DNA from: a virus
DNA: 64,000 bases
Direction: 5' to 3' (one strand)
IMG/VR virus record: IMGVR_UViG_3300033545_000001
Location: 55,393-119,392 of that record
Both the position numbers and the translations under genes were made by a program. The notes under the pieces are model-generated. The model saw only the letters and a program-made list of their open reading frames with translations, was not told the DNA's origin and searched no databases. Positions 58,010-63,739 of this stretch are shown here, piece by piece. The first letter of the stretch is position 1; each line of letters opens with the position of its first letter.

Positions 58010-58969
58010 GTGAAGAAACATAGAGTAGTAGACGCGTCTCCTGGTGCTGGAGGAATGCTCAAAGGCTTCCTAGACTCCGGGCGATTTGATGTGTCTGGAT
58101 ATTATTCAGAAATAGACTCATATGATGAGCAGACTTTAGTAGCCAATCTGCCAAGTTTTAGACAGAAGCCTCCATGTGATGTACTTGTAGGATCTTTTTT
58201 TGATCCCTCTCTAGAGAGTGATCAATACTACAGGAATATCATGAGAGAGTTGAAGCCAGCTATCTCTTTAGTAGAGATTCCAGCCTCAGGATATAAGTGG
58301 TCTAACCCTCCAGGATCTTGTTTCGGCTATGCTCATGAATGGTACGTCCTTGATGCAGTAGACTATCTTGTTCCTCAGCACCGTAAACGTTGTTGGGTTG
58401 TAGCCATTGATAGAAGCCTAGTAGGACCTAATTTCAAGATTGGTGCTCCTGCTCCCAGAAGTCATCCACTTACTGTGCGTGATGCTATAGGAGATGTTCC
58501 TTTTCAAGCTAAGTTTGTCCCCTGGAACCTGGCTAATGAACATTCAGGGATTTCTATGCATAGTATACTTACGCCTACAGTTAATAGGGCAAGGTATGAT
58601 ACTATTCCTCCAGGAAGTTCTGCTGATGCCATTCCAACTGATATGAGACCTTCTTACAGAAAAGATGACATAGGCCCCTCTGATATTTATGGTAGGCTTA
58701 TGTGGGACTATCCTGCTAAAGAGATTACTCCTAGAATAGATGCCAATTCAGGAAGGTTTATTCATCCTCAATGGGTTGATATTGACAGTACTGATAATGT
58801 AAACAGACTTATATCTCCACTAGAGGCTGCCAGGTTGCAGACTTTTCCAGACAGTTACGTGTGGATAGGAAATAGACATTCTGTGCTCAGGCAGATCGGC
58901 CAAGCTACGCCTCCAGCTCAAGCTATGTGCTGGGCTCATTATTTAGCCGACCTACTTGACAACGAGTAG
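58010..58969 (+). CDS. DNA cytosine-C5 methyltransferase homologue lacking PCQ Cys
   Basis: A 319-residue relative of C5-cytosine methyltransferases. Motif I (VDASPGAGGMLKGF, 7-20), the QRR-like motif VIII (PQHRKR), motif IX (HPLTVRDAIGDVP) and motif X (RQIGQATPPAQA) are present, as is the motif VI Glu (SLVEIP, E89). The motif IV region reads DVLVGSFFDPS, where the catalytic PCQ should be, so the nucleophilic Cys is missing. It may be inactive, regulatory, or use other chemistry. GTG 58010 follows the tRNA 3' end by one base, without a ribosome site. Confidence 0.75.
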   Translation: MKKHRVVDASPGAGGMLKGFLDSGRFDVSGYYSEIDSYDEQTLVANLPSFRQKPPCDVLVGSFFDPSLESDQYYRNIMRELKPAISLVEIPASGYKWSNPPGSCFGYAHEWYVLDAVDYLVPQHRKRCWVVAIDRSLVGPNFKIGAPAPRSHPLTVRDAIGDVPFQAKFVPWNLANEHSGISMHSILTPTVNRARYDTIPPGSSADAIPTDMRPSYRKDDIGPSDIYGRLMWDYPAKEITPRIDANSGRFIHPQWVDIDSTDNVNRLISPLEAARLQTFPDSYVWIGNRHSVLRQIGQATPPAQAMCWAHYLADLLDNE

Positions 58970-58984
58970 CAGGTGTGTTAGAGT
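58956..58984 (+). promoter_or_regulatory. Promoter TTGACA-17-TAGAGT
   Basis: -35 TTGACA at 58956-58961 in the end of the methyltransferase-like gene, 17 bases, -10 TAGAGT at 58979-58984. It would start transcription near 58991 for the genes from 59025; a GAGGAGGA ribosome site lies in the leader. Confidence 0.75.
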
Positions 58985-59024
58985 ATAACTAAGAGAAACG
59001 GCCTATTATGAGGAGGACGTACTA

Positions 59025-59216
59025 ATGAGTTATGTAGATGAATACCGCAAGATGGTTTCCACCAGCAATGTGATTGTTCAGGCTAGTAATGACACTCCTT
59101 TCAAGGTTTTCTCTTACCCTTCCCCTGAAGATGGCTGGGACATGTGGCAGAAGGATTACGAGACTGTAATTTTCACCGAAGATGACGATTGGCTAGAGAA
59201 TGACTGTGCAGGTTAA
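59025..59216 (+). CDS. Small acidic protein
   Basis: A 63-residue acidic protein (YVDEYRKMVSTSNVIVQASN, then YETVIFTEDDDWLENDCAG). Unknown family. It has a strong ribosome site and overlaps the next gene by 17 bases, so the two are likely coupled. Confidence 0.55.
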   Translation: MSYVDEYRKMVSTSNVIVQASNDTPFKVFSYPSPEDGWDMWQKDYETVIFTEDDDWLENDCAG

Positions 59217-59736
59217 CAACCCACTTGCTGCTGCCAACCCTGGAGATATTGGTGTTACCAGTATCTCTGGGGATGTTGGCAAGCTCATTACTTTTGGTGA
59301 GTGGCTTAATGGCAACAAGGACGACAAGTATGACCATGCTTTCATTTATGTAGGTAATGGTCAAATAGTAGAAGCTGAGCCTGGAAAGCAAGGTGCTTGG
59401 CTTGGTAATGTTTCAGAGTACATGGATGGCAGACCTTTGGCATTTTCTACAGGCAAGCTTGCTCTAGATGATGGTCAAGGTCAGAAAATAGCAGATATTG
59501 CTCTCAGTCTTGTAGGTACCAAGTATTCATTCCTTGATTATTTCTCTATTGCTGCACACAGATTCCACATGCCTATTCCTGGCTTGAAGAGTTATATTGC
59601 TTCTAGTAAGCATATGATCTGTTCGCAATTGGTGGATTATGTTTACCAGCAGGCTGGATTCAAGCTGTTTACAGACGGCCGCTGGGATGGATACGTTACT
59701 CCAGCAGCACTTGCTGAGAGAATTGGCGCAAAGTAG
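59200..59736 (+). CDS. Permuted papain-like (YiiX/NlpC-P60-type) peptidase
   Basis: A 178-residue cysteine peptidase of the permuted papain fold. The His is in YDHAFIYVGNG (H46) and the Cys in HMICSQLVDYVYQ (C141), with the family segment SLVGTKYSFLDYFSIA between. Such enzymes cut peptide or amide bonds; the group includes cell-wall amidases. Followed by a small membrane protein, it might take part in lysis, but no signal peptide or wall-binding domain is seen. Confidence 0.7.
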   Translation: MTVQVNNPLAAANPGDIGVTSISGDVGKLITFGEWLNGNKDDKYDHAFIYVGNGQIVEAEPGKQGAWLGNVSEYMDGRPLAFSTGKLALDDGQGQKIADIALSLVGTKYSFLDYFSIAAHRFHMPIPGLKSYIASSKHMICSQLVDYVYQQAGFKLFTDGRWDGYVTPAALAERIGAK

Positions 59737-59744
59737 GATGAGAA

Positions 59745-59990
59745 ATGGCTTACACAAAGTTCTTCCCCCGTGATACTAAGGTCATGGCGCAGGATTATAA
59801 CAATTATGAAGAGAGATCGAACAAGGCGCGTCAAGTCCTCGACTTCGAGCCTCTTGTACGAGTCATTGCTGATGGGGATGCACGAATGACAATGCCTGAG
59901 CTTCTTGCTGAGGCTGTCGCTGCTGAACTCAACTCAGCTTACGACAAGGGCTTTTACGATTCTAAGCATCAGCCTAAGGATATGGATTAG
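59745..59990 (+). CDS. Small hypothetical protein
   Basis: An 81-residue mostly helical protein (DYNNYEERSNKARQVLDFEP, MTMPELLAEAVAAELNSAYD). ATG 59745 follows AGGATGAG. Its stop overlaps the next GTG (TAGTG). Family unknown. Confidence 0.55.
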   Translation: MAYTKFFPRDTKVMAQDYNNYEERSNKARQVLDFEPLVRVIADGDARMTMPELLAEAVAAELNSAYDKGFYDSKHQPKDMD

Positions 59991-60163
59991 TGAAGCGTAT
60001 TAAAGTACGTATATCCCAATGGGATGGTTATGATTCCAAGAGAGTACTATACGCTGGAATTAGTACGTTGATAGGACTAGGGAGCGTCTTTGTGGGCGCT
60101 CCTATAGTTTTAGGTATGTGGGTTGGCTTGCTGATTTATACGTGCTTGACAGCCATCGCGTAG
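59990..60163 (+). CDS. Small membrane protein (holin-like)
   Basis: A 57-residue protein with a basic N-terminus (KRIKVRISQWDGYDSKR) and a hydrophobic part long enough for one or two membrane helices (YAGISTLIGLGSVFVGAPIV, LGMWVGLLIYTCLTAIA). GTG overlaps the previous stop. Size and topology would suit a holin or antiholin next to the papain-like enzyme, but small membrane proteins are common in phages. Confidence 0.55.
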   Translation: MKRIKVRISQWDGYDSKRVLYAGISTLIGLGSVFVGAPIVLGMWVGLLIYTCLTAIA

Positions 60164-60174
60164 CATGCTAGTCT
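60146..60174 (+). promoter_or_regulatory. Promoter TTGACA-17-TAGTCT
   Basis: -35 TTGACA at 60146-60151 within the membrane protein gene, 17 bases, -10 TAGTCT at 60169-60174. It would serve the small proteins from 60210 with a leader of about 30 bases that carries GGGAAGGA. Confidence 0.7.
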
Positions 60175-60209
60175 TACTACATCAGCCCGACAAGGGAAGG
60201 ATACAGAAT

Positions 60210-60353
60210 ATGGCTAAGATTCCTGATAAGCCACCAGCAAATCGCTCGGAAAGAGCTGCTGAAGAGGCTATTGCTCAAGGTGGAGGTCCTGCTCAAGGTG
60301 GCGCTCCTGCTGGAAAGCCTCAACCAGTTCCTCCGCCTCGTCCACATCCTTAA
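60210..60353 (+). CDS. Small Pro/Gly-rich protein
   Basis: A 47-residue low-complexity protein (IPDKPPANRSERAAEEAIAQ, then a Gly/Ala stretch and PVPPPRPHP). Start ATG 60210 behind GGGAAGGA; the frame reaches 60165 on top of the promoter. No fold or function can be assigned. Confidence 0.5.
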   Translation: MAKIPDKPPANRSERAAEEAIAQGGGPAQGGAPAGKPQPVPPPRPHP

Positions 60354-60372
60354 TTAAAGATAAGGGGCAAAC

Positions 60373-60723
60373 ATGAAGGATTTTATTTCAGACCACATAG
60401 GCGGTCTTCTGCTGACAGGAGCTGCTACAGTACTTGTGCTGGCAACTGGCGGCTATGATGTTGTACTGCATTCTACTCAGCGTACAGTGACTGCAACTGT
60501 TACTAAGACATGGATTCAGTATTCTGATAATCGTACTATCAATCTCATTGGCACTAACGAAGGTGTTTTTGAGGATGCAGACAGTCCATTCTATGATAAG
60601 TTTAATTCGTCTGACTACTTCAATGAACTTACTGTAGGTAAGACTTACACGTTCGATGTGACTGGTTGGCGCATTCCGATTCTTTCAGCTTGGCCTAACA
60701 TCGTATCCTGTCAAGACTGCTAG
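60373..60723 (+). CDS. DUF1523-like membrane-anchored protein
   Basis: A 116-residue protein with one N-terminal membrane helix (GGLLLTGAATVLVLATGG) and an external domain. The segment NEGVFEDADSPFYDKFNSSD and the ending TGWRIPILSAWPNIV resemble the DUF1523 family found in phages and bacteria. Function unknown. It is the last protein gene before the tRNA array. Confidence 0.6.
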   Translation: MKDFISDHIGGLLLTGAATVLVLATGGYDVVLHSTQRTVTATVTKTWIQYSDNRTINLIGTNEGVFEDADSPFYDKFNSSDYFNELTVGKTYTFDVTGWRIPILSAWPNIVSCQDC

Positions 60724-60726
60724 AAC

Positions 60727-60755
60727 TTGACAAGTGGAGGAAGACATGGTAGACT
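60727..60755 (+). promoter_or_regulatory. tRNA array promoter 1, TTGACA-17-TAGACT
   Basis: -35 TTGACA at 60727-60732, 17 bases, -10 TAGACT at 60750-60755. First of two tandem promoters before the tRNA array. Confidence 0.75.
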
Positions 60756-60792
60756 TGGGAAATCCAAGGCAAGATGGTCCTCAACTAAGGAC

Positions 60793-60821
60793 TTGACAGC
60801 ATCCGATAGTTCTGCTAGAAT
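60793..60821 (+). promoter_or_regulatory. tRNA array promoter 2, TTGACA-17-TAGAAT
   Basis: -35 TTGACA at 60793-60798, 17 bases, -10 TAGAAT at 60816-60821. This is the closest to consensus in the window, as expected for stable RNA transcription. The 110 bases between it and the first tRNA contain small hairpins (AGAACC-TCT-GGTTCT near 60836-60850) and no gene that I can support. Confidence 0.8.
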
Positions 60822-60935
60822 AGTCTTACAGGCGAGAACCTCTGGTTCTTAACCTGGCTGGGACCGGCAGGAAGCTGGACCTAGAGACTTGGTACTAGTA
60901 TTCTTTTGGTTACGCTAGTACGTGAAGTCAGGCAT

Positions 60936-61006
60936 GCGGGGTACGCTAACGGTACGCGGGAAGGCTCATAACCTTCTGTACGTGGGTTCGAATCCCATCC
61001 CCCGCT
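60936..61006 (+). tRNA. tRNA-Met (CAT)
   Basis: Anticodon arm GAAGG-CTCATAA-CCTTC and T arm GTGGG-TTCGAAT-CCCAT are perfect. The acceptor GCGGGGT/CCCCCGC has a mismatch at its base. It could also be a modified Ile tRNA reading ATA, since both have CAT. Confidence 0.8.
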
Positions 61007-61023
61007 ACGTAATAATTTAATAA

Positions 61024-61095
61024 CTGGGTGTGGTGTAAAGGTAAGCATGGCTGCTTTGGATGCAGGCGGATGGGGTTCGAGTCCCCGCTCCCGGA
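61024..61095 (+). tRNA. tRNA-Pro (TGG), first copy
   Basis: Acceptor CTGGGTG/CTCCCGG, anticodon loop TTTGGAT in a CTGC/GCAG stem, T loop TTCGAGT. The D arm is short, as in other tRNAs of this array. CCA is not encoded. Confidence 0.75.
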
Positions 61096-61127
61096 CGTAA
61101 CAGTTTCTATGATTTTAATATTATAAT

Positions 61128-61198
61128 CTGGGTATCGTATAGTGGTAAGACGTCTGTTTTGGGAACAGATGACGGAAGTTCGATTCTTCCTACCCGGA
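61128..61198 (+). tRNA. tRNA-Pro (TGG), second copy
   Basis: Acceptor CTGGGTA/TACCCGG, anticodon arm TCTGT-TTTGGGA-ACAGA, T arm GGAAG-TTCGATT-CTTCC. It has the same anticodon as the preceding tRNA. Confidence 0.8.
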
Positions 61199-61210
61199 CG
61201 TAGTAACTAT

Positions 61211-61282
61211 GGCCTATTCGTATAGTGGCAAGTACCCCAGACTTCCAATCTGGCGACACCGGTTCGAATCCGGTATAGGTCT
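61211..61282 (+). tRNA. tRNA-Gly (TCC)
   Basis: Acceptor GGCCTAT/ATAGGTC, anticodon arm CCAGA-CTTCCAA-TCTGG, T loop TTCGAAT. An endonuclease-like start codon follows two bases later. Confidence 0.85.
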
Positions 61283-61284
61283 CT

Positions 61285-61386
61285 ATGAGAAAGATACCAG
61301 CGATAAAAAAGTGTTCTCATTGTGAAGAAGAGTTTAGTACTCTCAATTTAATCCAAAGTCTAACTAAATATGTCTTAGTGGTGTAG
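61285..61386 (+). pseudogene. N-terminal remnant of a homing endonuclease gene
   Basis: A 33-codon frame beginning MRKIPAIKKCSHCEEEFS, the typical zinc start of the endonucleases in this genome, then losing similarity. It begins two bases after tRNA-Gly(TCC) and stops inside tRNA-Gly(GCC). The nuclease core is gone. Confidence 0.55.
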
Positions 61387-61442
61387 CGGTAACATACTAG
61401 CTTGCCAAGCTGGTGTCACGGGTTCGAATCCCGTATAAGACT
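61372..61442 (+). tRNA. tRNA-Gly (GCC)
   Basis: Acceptor GTCTTAG/ATAAGAC (one mismatch), anticodon arm CTAGC-TTGCCAA-GCTGG, T arm CACGGG-TTCGAAT-CCCGT. A small GAGGC-GAAA-GCCTC hairpin follows in the spacer near 61473-61486. Confidence 0.85.
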
Positions 61443-61490
61443 CGCAGTATCAAGGAAGTTAAGTAGTGCCAAGAGGCGAAAGCCTCGAAT

Positions 61491-61563
61491 GTATCCAAAG
61501 CTGACTCGGATCAAGCGCTTGGTTGAAGCCCAGGAGAACTCAGTTCGACTCTGAGTGGATGCA
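61491..61563 (+). tRNA. tRNA-Phe (GAA)
   Basis: Acceptor GTATCCA/TGGATGC, anticodon arm CTTGG-TTGAAGC-CCAGG, T arm CTCAG-TTCGACT-CTGAG, discriminator A. Position 8 appears to be A in place of the usual T. Confidence 0.8.
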
Positions 61564-61576
61564 CGCAGTAACTGAT

Positions 61577-61651
61577 GGTGGCTATAGCTTAGACGGATAA
61601 AGCGTCTGACTGTGACTCAGAAGACCGAGGGTTCGAGCCCCTCTAGTCACC
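61577..61651 (+). tRNA. tRNA-His (GTG)
   Basis: Acceptor GTGGCTA/TAGTCAC with an encoded extra G at -1 (61577) facing C73, the identity mark of tRNA-His. Anticodon arm TCTGA-CTGTGAC-TCAGA; T arm GAGGG-TTCGAGC-CCCTC. Confidence 0.9.
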
Positions 61652-61667
61652 CTTATAAACTTCATAT

Positions 61668-61742
61668 GCCTCTGTAGCTCAGCGGATAGAGCACCCGGCT
61701 ACGAACCGGGGTTTTGCGGGAGTTCGATTCTCTCCAGGGGCA
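61668..61742 (+). tRNA. tRNA-Arg (ACG)
   Basis: Acceptor GCCTCTG/CAGGGGC, D arm GCTC-AGCGGATA-GAGC, anticodon arm CCCGG-CTACGAA-CCGGG, T loop TTCGATT. The A34 would be converted to inosine by the host. Confidence 0.9.
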
Positions 61743-61773
61743 CTCCTCTTGCCAGGGACTCACAATTAAATAT

Positions 61774-61844
61774 GCCGGATTCGTCTAATGGTAGGGCCTT
61801 TGTTTTACACACAAATGGCGGGGGTTCGATTCCCTCATCCGGTA
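61774..61844 (+). tRNA. tRNA-Val (TAC)
   Basis: Acceptor GCCGGAT/ATCCGGT, anticodon arm TTTGT-TTTACAC-ACAAA, T arm GGGGG-TTCGATT-CCCTC. Confidence 0.85.
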
Positions 61845-61845
61845 C

Positions 61846-61938
61846 GCAAGGGTATAGTGTAACAGCACGCCAGTCATCGGGACTGGTAGAGCCAGTCATC
61901 GGGACTGGTAGAGCCAGTAAAGTCTGGCTGCCCGTGCC
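61846..61938 (+). ncRNA. tRNA-like RNA without T loop, element 1
   Basis: Ends GCAAGGG and CCCGTGC pair six of seven; a D-arm-like TATAGTGTAACAGCAC follows. The centre holds two tandem 22-base copies that contain the hairpin CCAGT-CATCGGG-ACTGG, then a GCCAG/CTGGC stem. No TTCGA loop is present. It shares its hairpin exactly with element 2 at 63596-63659. Confidence 0.45.
61869..61912 (+). repeat. Tandem 22-base repeat in tRNA-like element
   Basis: Two identical 22-base units at 61869-61890 and 61891-61912, each starting GCCAGTCATCGGGACTGG. A third copy of the 17-base hairpin is at 63617-63633. Confidence 0.85.
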
Positions 61939-61941
61939 AAT

Positions 61942-62015
61942 CTCTAGGTAGCTTAGTAGGTTAAAGCCTCCGTCTGATAAGCGGAAGACCGGTGGTTCGA
62001 GTCCACCTCTAGAGA
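61942..62015 (+). tRNA. tRNA-Ile (GAT)
   Basis: Acceptor CTCTAGG/TCTAGAG, D arm GCTT to AAGC, anticodon arm TCCGT-CTGATAA-GCGGA, T arm GGTGG-TTCGAGT-CCACC, discriminator A. Confidence 0.9.
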
Positions 62016-62016
62016 C

Positions 62017-62140
62017 GCTGCCCTAGCCTGAGGCGTATTAATAGCACATCAGGGAGACCAGTAATGCTGGTGAGCCTGTTGGATAGCATTAAAAGAGTAG
62101 TTATTTCTACTCAAGGTTAGCTGAGAGTAAAATCTCAGCG
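62017..62140 (+). other. Structured spacer between tRNA-Ile and tRNA-Leu
   Basis: No gene is seen. Several hairpins occur in a row: ACCAG-TAATG-CTGGT near 62057-62071, GAGTAG-TTATTT-CTACTC near 62095-62112, and GCTGAGA-GTAAAA-TCTCAGC near 62119-62138. They may be processing signals, decayed tRNAs or a small RNA. Confidence 0.4.
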
Positions 62141-62144
62141 TCAT

Positions 62145-62217
62145 GCCAGCGTAGCCCAACGGTAGAGGCCTCTGACTTAGAATCAGATTGTTGTAGGTTC
62201 GAATCCTATCGCTGGTA
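62145..62217 (+). tRNA. tRNA with anticodon TAG (Leu) and short variable loop
   Basis: Acceptor GCCAGCG/CGCTGGT, anticodon arm TCTGA-CTTAGAA-TCAGA, T arm GTAGG-TTCGAAT-CCTAT. The variable loop is TTGTT, far shorter than in a normal tRNA-Leu. The D arm is like that of the CAA tRNA at 57936. Confidence 0.8.
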
Positions 62218-62218
62218 C

Positions 62219-62247
62219 TTGACAGTCTAGAAGATAGATGCTAGACT
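62219..62247 (+). promoter_or_regulatory. Promoter TTGACA-17-TAGACT, leaderless
   Basis: -35 TTGACA begins one base after the tRNA-Leu; 17 bases; -10 TAGACT at 62242-62247. ATG 62254 of the HNH gene is six bases downstream, so the mRNA should be leaderless. Confidence 0.75.
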
Positions 62248-62253
62248 TCATGT

Positions 62254-62721
62254 ATGACAAGGAGAAAGTACACCAAAGAAGTTTTGCAAGAAGCTGCAAA
62301 TAGTTCTACAAGCTATGCAGGAATTCTAAGAGTTTTAGGAATCAAGCAGGCAGGTGGATCGCAGTCAAATATAATTAAAGCATGTAGCGTCTTAGGTGTA
62401 GATGTCAGTCATTTTACAGGTCAAAGTTGGTCCAAAGATAGAACCTTTAAGAAAAGGGCTGTGGAAGAAATTCTTGTAGTCCTCCCTGAAGGATCACATA
62501 GACCAAAAACAAAGACTTTATTAAACTGCATAAAGGCAAAAGAAGTACCTTATAGTTGCAGCGAATGTGGCTTGGGGAATATATGGAATGGCAAGTCTCT
62601 TACACTAGAGATAGATCATATTAGCGGAGACTGGCTGGATAATAGACTAGAAAATTTAAGATTTCTATGTCCTAACTGTCATAGCCAGCAAGAAACTAAT
62701 AAGCCATACAAAAATAGGTAA
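62254..62721 (+). CDS. HNH homing endonuclease in tRNA array
   Basis: A 155-residue HNH enzyme: an N-terminal helix-turn-helix-like region (VLQEAANSSTSYAGILRVLG), a middle linker and the core YSCSECGLGNIWNGKSLTLE, IDHISGDWLDNRLENL, LRFLCPNCHSQQ. It is shorter than its relative at 56979. It has its own promoter and lies between tRNA-Leu(TAG) and tRNA-Glu(CTC). Confidence 0.85.
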   Translation: MTRRKYTKEVLQEAANSSTSYAGILRVLGIKQAGGSQSNIIKACSVLGVDVSHFTGQSWSKDRTFKKRAVEEILVVLPEGSHRPKTKTLLNCIKAKEVPYSCSECGLGNIWNGKSLTLEIDHISGDWLDNRLENLRFLCPNCHSQQETNKPYKNR

Positions 62722-62722
62722 T

Positions 62723-62795
62723 GGTCCGTTGGAGCAGCGGTTAACTCGTCTCCCTCTCAAGGAGAAGATCAGGGGTTCAAATCCCCTACGGACTA
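62723..62795 (+). tRNA. tRNA-Glu (CTC)
   Basis: Acceptor GGTCCGT/ACGGACT, anticodon arm TCTCC-CTCTCAA-GGAGA, T arm AGGGG-TTCAAAT-CCCCT. An endonuclease gene starts at GTG two bases after its end. Confidence 0.9.
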
Positions 62796-62796
62796 C

Positions 62797-63222
62797 GTGA
62801 AACAATGTATAAAGTGCGGCATAGAGAAAGATGACTCTAGTTTCTTTAAAAGAACTCTTAAGTCAGGCGCAGTAGGTTTACAGTCTTGGTGCAAAGACTG
62901 TAATAAAGAACATAAAGGCACTTGGATAAAAGACAATAGGGATAAAGTAAGATGGAATACTTTGTGGTCAAAGTACAGACTTCGTGAAGAGGACTGGAAC
63001 CGCATGGTACTTCAGCAAGAAAATCTTTGCGCTGTGTGTAGATTTGAAGTTCCTACAATAGTAGATCATGACCACGATTGCTGTCCTACAGTTCCTTGTT
63101 GCGGTAAATGTGTCAGAGGTTTAGTATGTAATAGATGTAACGTGTTTATTGGATATTTAGAAATGAATCCTAATCTTCACGAAAGTGCAGTAGCCTATTT
63201 GGCCCGTTGGTCTAGTGGTTAG
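62797..63222 (+). CDS. Endonuclease VII-type homing endonuclease between tRNA-Glu genes
   Basis: A 141-residue enzyme: zinc start KQCIKCGIEKDDSSFF and CKDC, then WSKYRLREEDWNRMVLQQEN, and the core IVDHDHDCCPTVPCCGKCVR, LVCNRCNVFIGYLE. GTG 62797 follows the tRNA-Glu(CTC) end by one base and has no ribosome site; cleavage at the tRNA 3' end would make a leaderless mRNA. The last seven codons and stop lie inside tRNA-Glu(TTC). Confidence 0.85.
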   Translation: MKQCIKCGIEKDDSSFFKRTLKSGAVGLQSWCKDCNKEHKGTWIKDNRDKVRWNTLWSKYRLREEDWNRMVLQQENLCAVCRFEVPTIVDHDHDCCPTVPCCGKCVRGLVCNRCNVFIGYLEMNPNLHESAVAYLARWSSG

Positions 63223-63273
63223 GACGCCTGACTTTCAATCAGGAAAAGACGAGTTCGATCCTCGTACGGGCTA
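63201..63273 (+). tRNA. tRNA-Glu (TTC)
   Basis: Acceptor GGCCCGT/ACGGGCT, anticodon arm CCTGA-CTTTCAA-TCAGG, T arm ACGAG-TTCGATC-CTCGT. Its first 22 bases are also the 3' end of the endonuclease gene. Confidence 0.9.
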
Positions 63274-63335
63274 CGTCGGTTCCCCTGTACGCTGGGGATT
63301 AAAGAGGTCGTTCAAGTAAGGCCGCGCCGCCCAAT

Positions 63336-63408
63336 GGTTTGTTAGCTCAGGGGTTAGAGCACCTCCCTGTCAAGGAGGGGGCCACGGGTTCGACTCCCTC
63401 ACGGGCTA
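63336..63408 (+). tRNA. tRNA-Asp (GTC), first copy
   Basis: Acceptor GGTTTGT/ACGGGCT with several G-T pairs, D arm GCTC to GAGC, anticodon arm CCTCC-CTGTCAA-GGAGG. The outer T-stem pairs are mismatched, so it may be weaker than the copy at 63519. Confidence 0.75.
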
Positions 63409-63518
63409 CGCTGGGTAGGTTTCCCTTGAGGAATTAAATGATACCAAGCCTTCCGTAAGGTTACCTCTAGCCCCTGGGGTATTAAATCTGGCTTTGGAAG
63501 CTAGAGCCTTTAAACTCT
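63409..63518 (+). other. Spacer between tRNA-Asp copies
   Basis: No gene is supported. It holds small stems such as CCTT-CCGT-AAGG near 63451 and the recurring phrase GGGGTATTAAAT, also seen in variants near 63295 and 63435. Confidence 0.35.
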
Positions 63519-63591
63519 GGTTCGTTAGCTCAATGGTCAGAGCACCTGCTTGTCACGCAGGAGGTTGCGGGTTCGAATCCCGTACGAATCG
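63519..63591 (+). tRNA. tRNA-Asp (GTC), second copy
   Basis: Acceptor GGTTCGT/ACGAATC with discriminator G as expected for Asp, D arm GCTC to GAGC, anticodon arm CCTGC-TTGTCAC-GCAGG, T arm GCGGG-TTCGAAT-CCCGT. Confidence 0.9.
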
Positions 63592-63595
63592 CGCA

Positions 63596-63659
63596 GAGGA
63601 TAGTGTAAAGCGCACTCCAGTCATCGGGACTGGCAGCTCCGGGGTAGCGTCCGGTCCTC
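63596..63659 (+). ncRNA. tRNA-like RNA without T loop, element 2
   Basis: Ends GAGGA/TCCTC pair; ATAGTGTAAAGCGCAC is D-arm-like; the central hairpin CCAGT-CATCGGG-ACTGG is identical to element 1. A CCGG stem-like part replaces the T arm. It lies between tRNA-Asp and tRNA-Trp. Confidence 0.45.
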
Positions 63660-63667
63660 AGCATAAT

Positions 63668-63739
63668 ATGGGTGTAGTTCAATGGCGAGAGCAGCAGTCT
63701 CCAAAACTGCAAATGGGGGTTCGAATCCCTCCACCCATG
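63668..63739 (+). tRNA. tRNA-Trp (CCA)
   Basis: Acceptor ATGGGTG/CACCCAT, anticodon arm GCAGT-CTCCAAA-ACTGC, T arm GGGGG-TTCGAAT-CCCTC, discriminator G, consistent with Trp. Confidence 0.9.

Noticed and set aside
60839-60935. Possible tmRNA or additional tRNA upstream of tRNA-Met
   Set aside because: Small stems are present, but there is no T loop, no recognisable anticodon arm and no tag-peptide frame.
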